Source: an uncultured Faecalibacterium sp. (lineage in GTDB: Bacteria > Bacillota > Clostridia > Oscillospirales > Ruminococcaceae). From it: a stretch of 8,564 nucleotides of DNA. The stretch spans positions 1 through 8,564 of the forward strand of contig CAAFQM010000358.1 in assembly GCA_900765105.1 (NCBI GenBank), in the 5' to 3' direction. The notes below the pieces were generated by a model that made no database searches, had not been told where the DNA came from, and saw nothing but the letters and a program-made list of their open reading frames with translations. Positions 5,794-8,564 of this stretch are shown piece by piece. Made by a program: the position numbers and the translations under genes. Within the stretch, counting starts at the first letter, position 1. Every line of letters begins with the position of its first letter.

Positions 5794-6468
5794 TTATTCG
5801 TCTGTAAAATATTCCGGATGGACCGCCCTTGCCTGCTCCACCGAAAGCTTGTAGCGGGTCAGGTGGCTTTGCAGCGCTTCGCCCACATCCTCCGGGCTGC
5901 CGCTGATCAGCGCTTCCAGAATGCGGGTATGCGCCCCGCATACCGACTTGTTTTCCTCGGTCTGCAGGCTGAATTTGCGGATGCGCTCCACATGCTGCAG
6001 CTTGGAGAGCATGTAGTCGTAGTGTATCTCCATGCCGCAGAGTTCAAACGCCTTGCGGTGAAACGCATTGTCCAGTTCCAGCAGCCGTGTGGGGCGCTCG
6101 GGCTGGCTGAGGTCGGCTTCCAGCTGCCGGTAATCCTCGATATTCTTCCGGTAATCTGCGATCTGTTCTTCGGTCAGGCGGCCGCGCAGGCGGTTCAGGA
6201 TCTCTTTTTCCAGCGTATAACGGGAAAACTGCTCCATCTCCATCAGCTTCAGGTTGATGGGCGCTACATGGGTGCCGCTCTGGGGCTTGATGTCCACCAT
6301 GCGGTCCAGGCTCAGCATCAGCAGCGCTTCCCGCATGGGGGTGCGGCTGATGCCCAGTTCTTCTGCCAGTTCCCGGTCGTTCAGCGGGTCGCCCGGCTTC
6401 AGCTCCATGGTAATGATCCGGCTCCGGACGGTCTGGTAGGCCGTTTCGCGTGCGCTTCGTGATGACAT
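5794..6468 (-). CDS. GntR family transcriptional regulator, FadR/FCD subfamily
   Basis: A 224-residue DNA-binding regulator. The winged helix-turn-helix spans about 5-70, with the signature LNDRELAEELGISRTPMREA (29-48) and wing GTHVAP (65-70). The C-terminal helical FCD domain (about 77-215) has likely metal ligands D133 and H137 (DNAFH), H180 and H202, matching the Asp/His set that binds a metal and an organic-acid effector in this family. FCD regulators usually control carboxylate or sugar-acid genes (lactate, gluconate, uronates). A GGAGAG ribosome binding site lies 6 nt upstream. The promoter at 6519-6547 is overlapped by the palindrome at 6496-6525, so autoregulation is likely. The KDPG aldolase gene 2 kb away is a possible target, but no shared operator is clear. 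Family is certain; effector and regulon are not known. Confidence 0.95.
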   Translation of the reverse strand: MSSRSARETAYQTVRSRIITMELKPGDPLNDRELAEELGISRTPMREALLMLSLDRMVDIKPQSGTHVAPINLKLMEMEQFSRYTLEKEILNRLRGRLTEEQIADYRKNIEDYRQLEADLSQPERPTRLLELDNAFHRKAFELCGMEIHYDYMLSKLQHVERIRKFSLQTEENKSVCGAHTRILEALISGSPEDVGEALQSHLTRYKLSVEQARAVHPEYFTDE

Positions 6469-6495
6469 GCATTTCTCTCCCTTCGGGCCGCCAAA

Positions 6496-6525
6496 GTAAT
6501 ATATCAGTGTACACCACCATATTAC
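6496..6525. promoter_or_regulatory. 30-bp palindrome over the gntR promoter, candidate operator
   Basis: Arms GTAATAT (6496-6502) and ATATTAC (6519-6525) flank the perfect 8-bp palindrome GTGTACAC (6507-6514). All are centred at 6510.5, with 22 of 30 positions symmetric. It covers the -10 box and the predicted start, where a repressor would block initiation. A GT...AC core is common in FadR-type operators. Confidence 0.55.
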
Positions 6526-6547
6526 CCAGCACCGGGGCGGCTGTCAA
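6519..6547 (-). promoter_or_regulatory. Sigma-A promoter of the gntR-type gene
   Basis: On the minus strand: perfect TTGACA (6547-6542), a 17-bp spacer and TAATAT (6524-6519). Start predicted near 6512, inside the palindrome; leader about 44 nt. Confidence 0.85.
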
Positions 6548-6552
6548 GTGGG

Positions 6553-6573
6553 ATGGCAACCGAAAATTGCCAT
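6553..6573. repeat. Inverted repeat upstream of the gntR promoter
   Basis: ATGGCAA (6553-6559) and TTGCCAT (6567-6573), 7-bp arms with a 7-bp spacer. It lies just upstream of the gntR -35 box and after the PAP2 stop. On the minus strand no T run follows, so it is a poor PAP2 terminator; the T run (6576-6580) is on the plus side, where no gene needs it. It may be a regulator site or a processing hairpin. Confidence 0.4.
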
Positions 6574-6591
6574 AATTTTTCTCTGTTTTGT

Positions 6592-7233
6592 TCAGCTGTG
6601 CGCCTTGTGCGGACGGTACAGCACCGGCACCCAGACAAACGCCACAGCCAGCCCGCAAACCACATCGATCACAGAGTGCTGCTTGGTAAACACGGTGGAC
6701 GCGCAGATCAGCGCTGCCCAGACCCATGCAAGGGCTTTCAGAGCCGGGCGGTCTTTTGCCAGTGTGCTCTTGCTGAACACCAGCGCCATGCAGGCCGAGC
6801 TCTGGCAGTGGATGGAGGGGCAGACATTCACCGAAGCATCCGCGCTCCACAGCAGCTTCATGATGCTCATGGCGATGTTGCTGCGGCCCACCGCTTCCGC
6901 CGTGGGGCGGATATCCAGCCCGTTGGGCAGGATCATGTAAACGATCAGACAGAAGGTCATGCCCGAAAACATCATCAGGCAGAGCTTGTCGTAGCTTTTT
7001 GTGTCGCACCACCACAGCACCGCTGTGACCCCCGCCAGCAGCAGAAACCAGCTGCAGTACGGGAACACGAACCATTCGTTGAACGGGATAAAATCGTCCA
7101 GCGGGCTGTGGATGATATACTTCGGCTCCTTGACCGTCAGGTCGAGCCAGAAAAACCAGACAAGATACACCACCCAGTACAGTTGGAACCACAGATGCGG
7201 GCGGCGCTGCGCCCGCAGTTGTTTGAGATTCAT
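6592..7233 (-). CDS. PAP2-superfamily integral membrane phosphatase
   Basis: A 213-residue membrane protein with about six hydrophobic segments (near 14-32, 58-76, 86-103, 138-155, 166-183 and 188-206). The PAP2 signature is present in degenerate form: RP at 109-110 (end of motif 1), PSIH at 139-142 (motif 2, usually PSGH), and H186 with D190 in KQHSVID (motif 3, the nucleophilic His and its Asp). Such enzymes remove phosphate from lipid phosphates (phosphatidate, undecaprenyl pyrophosphate, PGP) at the outer face of the membrane, or transfer phospho-headgroups; this sequence resembles the PAP2_3/inositol-phosphoceramide-synthase-like branch. The start at 7233 is chosen over an in-frame ATG at 7290 because AGGAG lies 7 nt upstream and the promoter -10 overlaps the longer version. 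It is transcribed divergently from the HAD phosphatase. Substrate is not determinable here. Confidence 0.9.
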   Translation of the reverse strand: MNLKQLRAQRRPHLWFQLYWVVYLVWFFWLDLTVKEPKYIIHSPLDDFIPFNEWFVFPYCSWFLLLAGVTAVLWWCDTKSYDKLCLMMFSGMTFCLIVYMILPNGLDIRPTAEAVGRSNIAMSIMKLLWSADASVNVCPSIHCQSSACMALVFSKSTLAKDRPALKALAWVWAALICASTVFTKQHSVIDVVCGLAVAFVWVPVLYRPHKAHS

Positions 7234-7240
7234 GGTATTT

Positions 7241-7245
7241 CTCCT
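7241..7245 (-). promoter_or_regulatory. Ribosome binding site that fixes the PAP2 start
   Basis: AGGAG on the minus strand, 7 nt before the ATG at 7233. The upstream in-frame ATG at 7290 lies between the -35 and -10 boxes, upstream of the predicted transcript start, so it cannot be used from that promoter. Confidence 0.8.
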
Positions 7246-7269
7246 ATATTTCGAATGAATTGACGTGTT

Positions 7270-7298
7270 ATTATAGCACATTTCGTCCACTTGCGCAA
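7270..7298 (-). promoter_or_regulatory. Promoter of the PAP2 gene
   Basis: On the minus strand: TTGCGC (7298-7293), a 17-bp spacer and perfect TATAAT (7275-7270) preceded by TGC, an extended -10. Start predicted near 7263, leader about 30 nt. The -35 overlaps that of the plus-strand promoter at 7291-7319. Confidence 0.75.
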
Positions 7299-7319
7299 TT
7301 GCTCCGGCTGCGATAGAAT
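7291..7319 (+). promoter_or_regulatory. Promoter of the HAD phosphatase gene
   Basis: TTGCGC (7291-7296), a 17-bp spacer and TAGAAT (7314-7319). Start predicted near 7326, leader about 54 nt. It mirrors the PAP2 promoter about the point 7294.5. Confidence 0.6.
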
Positions 7320-7379
7320 GGATGTGTTTGTGAATTTTTTCTCCCGTGCGGAGAGCATACCTATTTAAAAGGAGCCTTT

Positions 7380-8291
7380 ATGTCGCAGAATTTTCCCCCT
7401 GTCCGTCTTGTCGCACTGGATCTGGACGGCACGCTGCTGAACCACAGCGGCGAGATCACTCCCCTTACCCGCGAAGCCATCGCCCGCGCAACAGCAAACG
7501 GCGTCGTGGTCGTGCCCGCCACCGGGCGTCCGCTGGCCAGCCTGCCGCCGGTGGTGGCGCAGCTGCCCGGCATCCGGTACGCCATCACCTCCAACGGCGC
7601 CGCCGTCTGGGATCTGGGCAGCGACCCGCTGGGTGCCGTCTACAGCCGCTACGCCAACGCAGCCGAGCGCCAGACCAGCGAGCCCGCCTGCCTGCTGCGC
7701 CGCCTGATGCCGGTGGAAACTGCCCGGGAAGTCTTTGCGCGCTTCCAGCAGTACGACGGGGAGCTGAGCGTGTTCAGTGACGGGCTGTGCATCAAGACTC
7801 CGGAGGGCATTGCAAAGCTGGAAGCCCGCCGTGCGCATTTCCTTTCCACCGAAGCAAAGCAGAGCACCCGGGACGGCCGGTTCACGGTCGTGCGGGGCCT
7901 CGAAAGCTGGATGGCCCGCCACGCCGGCGAACTCGAAAAGCTCTGCATGTTCTTTGACAGCAAAGAAAAAGCGCAGACCGTGATGCCGCAGTTCCTTGCC
8001 ATGCCGGGCATCGAGGTGGTGCAGGGCTCCCCGGACAACATCGAAGTGACCGCCGCCGGTGTGGACAAGGGCGAAGCCCTGCTGGCGCTGGCCGACCGGC
8101 TGGGCATCCCGCATGAACAGACCATGGCGGTGGGCGACAGCGGCAACGACCGCGCCATGCTGGAAAAGGCCGGCATCGCCGCTGTCATGGCCAACGGAAT
8201 GCCCGAGATCAAAGCGATCGGCCGCCTTGTCAGCGAGGCCGACTGCGACCACGACGGCGTGGCAGAGCTGTTCCGGAAGGCCGGGGTTTAA
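7380..8291 (+). CDS. Cof-type HAD-IIB family phosphatase
   Basis: A 303-residue cytoplasmic hydrolase that dephosphorylates small phosphorylated metabolites (sugar phosphates, FMN, PLP and similar in characterised members). All HAD motifs are present: DLDGT at 14-18 (D14 nucleophile, D16 acid/base), the ATGR region at 47-50, ITSNGA at 69-74 (motif II), K230 in GVDKGEAL (motif III) and GDSGNDRAML at 252-261 (motif IV, D253 and D257 for Mg). The cap domain between about 85 and 190 is the C2B type of the Cof/YbiV group, and the length is typical (about 270-300). GGAG lies 5 nt before the ATG. It has its own promoter, divergent from PAP2. I see no clear terminator after the stop, so some transcripts may continue toward the aldolase gene. 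The family is certain; the substrate cannot be read from sequence. Confidence 0.95.
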   Translation: MSQNFPPVRLVALDLDGTLLNHSGEITPLTREAIARATANGVVVVPATGRPLASLPPVVAQLPGIRYAITSNGAAVWDLGSDPLGAVYSRYANAAERQTSEPACLLRRLMPVETAREVFARFQQYDGELSVFSDGLCIKTPEGIAKLEARRAHFLSTEAKQSTRDGRFTVVRGLESWMARHAGELEKLCMFFDSKEKAQTVMPQFLAMPGIEVVQGSPDNIEVTAAGVDKGEALLALADRLGIPHEQTMAVGDSGNDRAMLEKAGIAAVMANGMPEIKAIGRLVSEADCDHDGVAELFRKAGV

Positions 8292-8327
8292 GGAAAAAGC
8301 GGTCGATTTTCAGGCCATTCGTCATTT

Positions 8328-8370
8328 TTGTGCAATGTATACAAGCTCTTATGCAAAACATTGTGCTTGT
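8328..8370. promoter_or_regulatory. Nested inverted repeats upstream of the aldolase promoter
   Basis: TGTATACA (8336-8343) is a perfect 8-bp palindrome of the type bound by many GntR/FadR regulators. ACAAGC (8341-8346) is mirrored by GCTTGT (8365-8370), and CAATGT (8333-8338) by ACATTG (8358-8363). TTGTGC recurs at 8328 and 8361, 33 bp apart. The patch is AT-richer than its surroundings and ends 6 bp before the -35 box, a usual place for an activator or a second operator. Confidence 0.35.
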
Positions 8371-8376
8371 TGAGCA

Positions 8377-8405
8377 TTACCAAACTCGTTTCCGTCGTTT
8401 ATACT
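8377..8405 (+). promoter_or_regulatory. Candidate promoter of the KDPG aldolase gene
   Basis: TTACCA (8377-8382), a 17-bp spacer and TATACT (8400-8405). Start predicted near 8412, leader about 82 nt. The leader contains the palindrome GGTGCACC (8426-8433), and GTGGG (8423-8427) could pair with CCCAC (8449-8453). Confidence 0.5.
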
Positions 8406-8478
8406 AATATTACAAGCGCACAGTGGGTGCACCATGCCCATCCGGCAGCCCACGCGCACCGAGAGAGTTCAAATTTAA

Positions 8479-8484
8479 AAGGAG
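8479..8484 (+). promoter_or_regulatory. Ribosome binding site of the aldolase gene
   Basis: AAGGAG lies 9 nt before the ATG at 8494. Another ATG at 8487 is only 2 nt away and opens a short out-of-frame reading frame with no homology, so 8494 is the real start. Confidence 0.75.
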
Positions 8485-8493
8485 AAATGCGTT

Positions 8494-8564
8494 ATGAATC
8501 CCATCGTAGAAAAGGTCTATCAGATCGGCATTATCCCTGTTATCGCTTTCAACAGCGTTGATGA
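8494..8564 (+). CDS. eda: KDPG/KHG aldolase (2-dehydro-3-deoxyphosphogluconate aldolase), 5' end only
   Basis: Only the first 23 codons are in the window. The peptide starts MNPIVEKVYQIGIIPVIAFN and continues S-V-D; the GIIPVIAF strand with the preceding short helix is the typical N-terminus of the Eda/KdgA family in Firmicutes. The enzyme splits 2-keto-3-deoxy-6-phosphogluconate into pyruvate and glyceraldehyde 3-phosphate, the last step of hexuronate and Entner-Doudoroff breakdown; many family members also cleave 4-hydroxy-2-oxoglutarate. The catalytic Lys and Glu lie beyond the edge and cannot be checked. The gene has its own promoter region (8292-8493), and the rest of its operon, often KDG kinase and uronate genes, would lie to the right. 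Confidence 0.8.
   Translation, partial: MNPIVEKVYQIGIIPVIAFNSVD

Noticed and set aside
5764..6462. 232-codon plus-strand frame
   Set aside because: It is antisense to the GntR regulator, whose wHTH and FCD motifs are clear; it starts inside the terminator hairpin.
6044..7192. 382-codon minus-strand frame spanning PAP2 and gntR
   Set aside because: It is a shifted frame of two real genes on the same strand and runs through the gntR promoter; its product is Pro/Gly/Arg-rich without motifs.
7365..8252. 295-codon minus-strand frame
   Set aside because: It is antisense to the HAD phosphatase, which has all catalytic motifs.
8286..8330. Terminator after the HAD phosphatase
   Set aside because: There are T runs, but I could not find a stable stem next to them.

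Overview
The window looks like chromosomal DNA from a GC-rich gut Firmicute of the Oscillospiraceae/Ruminococcaceae type (Faecalibacterium, Gemmiger or Subdoligranulum relatives). The reasons are the GC-rich third positions, AGGAGG-type ribosome binding sites, sigma-A promoters with 17-bp spacers, Gram-positive signal peptides and lipobox, and the gene set (GH2 glycosidase, DUF5685 protein, short J-domain protein, KDPG aldolase). This placement rests on protein style, not on a marker gene. There are ten genes, two cut by the window edges. I see no tRNA, rRNA, CRISPR array, insertion sequence or phage gene.

Layout, left to right. (1) 1-908: 3' end of a glycoside hydrolase family 2 gene. (2) 1040-3129: a tight plus-strand cluster of a two-helix membrane zinc-ribbon protein, a DUF5685 protein and a J-domain/TPR protein with a Cys-rich hydrophobic tail, closed by a strong terminator. 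(3) 3183-4607: a monocistronic TPR lipoprotein with a consensus promoter, a 45-bp tandem repeat and an unrecognised C-terminal domain. (4) 4712-5647, minus strand: a secreted protein I cannot assign, convergent with the lipoprotein and separated from it by a bidirectional terminator plus a second minus-strand hairpin. (5) 5794-6468, minus strand: a GntR/FCD repressor-type regulator with a consensus promoter overlapped by a 30-bp palindrome. (6) 6592-7233, minus strand, and 7380-8291, plus strand: a PAP2-family membrane phosphatase and a Cof-type HAD phosphatase, transcribed divergently from promoters whose -35 boxes overlap in one palindrome. (7) 8292-8493: a promoter region with nested inverted repeats, leading into the start of a KDPG/KHG aldolase gene at 8494.

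How the genes may work together. GH2 enzymes release sugars from glycans, and KDPG aldolase handles the end of uronate or gluconate breakdown, so the edges of the window touch carbohydrate use. A FadR-type regulator nearby could belong to that theme, but nothing in the sequence proves it. The most interesting unit is the zinc-ribbon/DUF5685/J-protein cluster. Its order and near-overlap suggest one process at the membrane. The DUF5685 protein also carries two Asp-rich segments that resemble those of squalene/phytoene-type synthases. That resemblance is my own reading and needs a structure or profile comparison.
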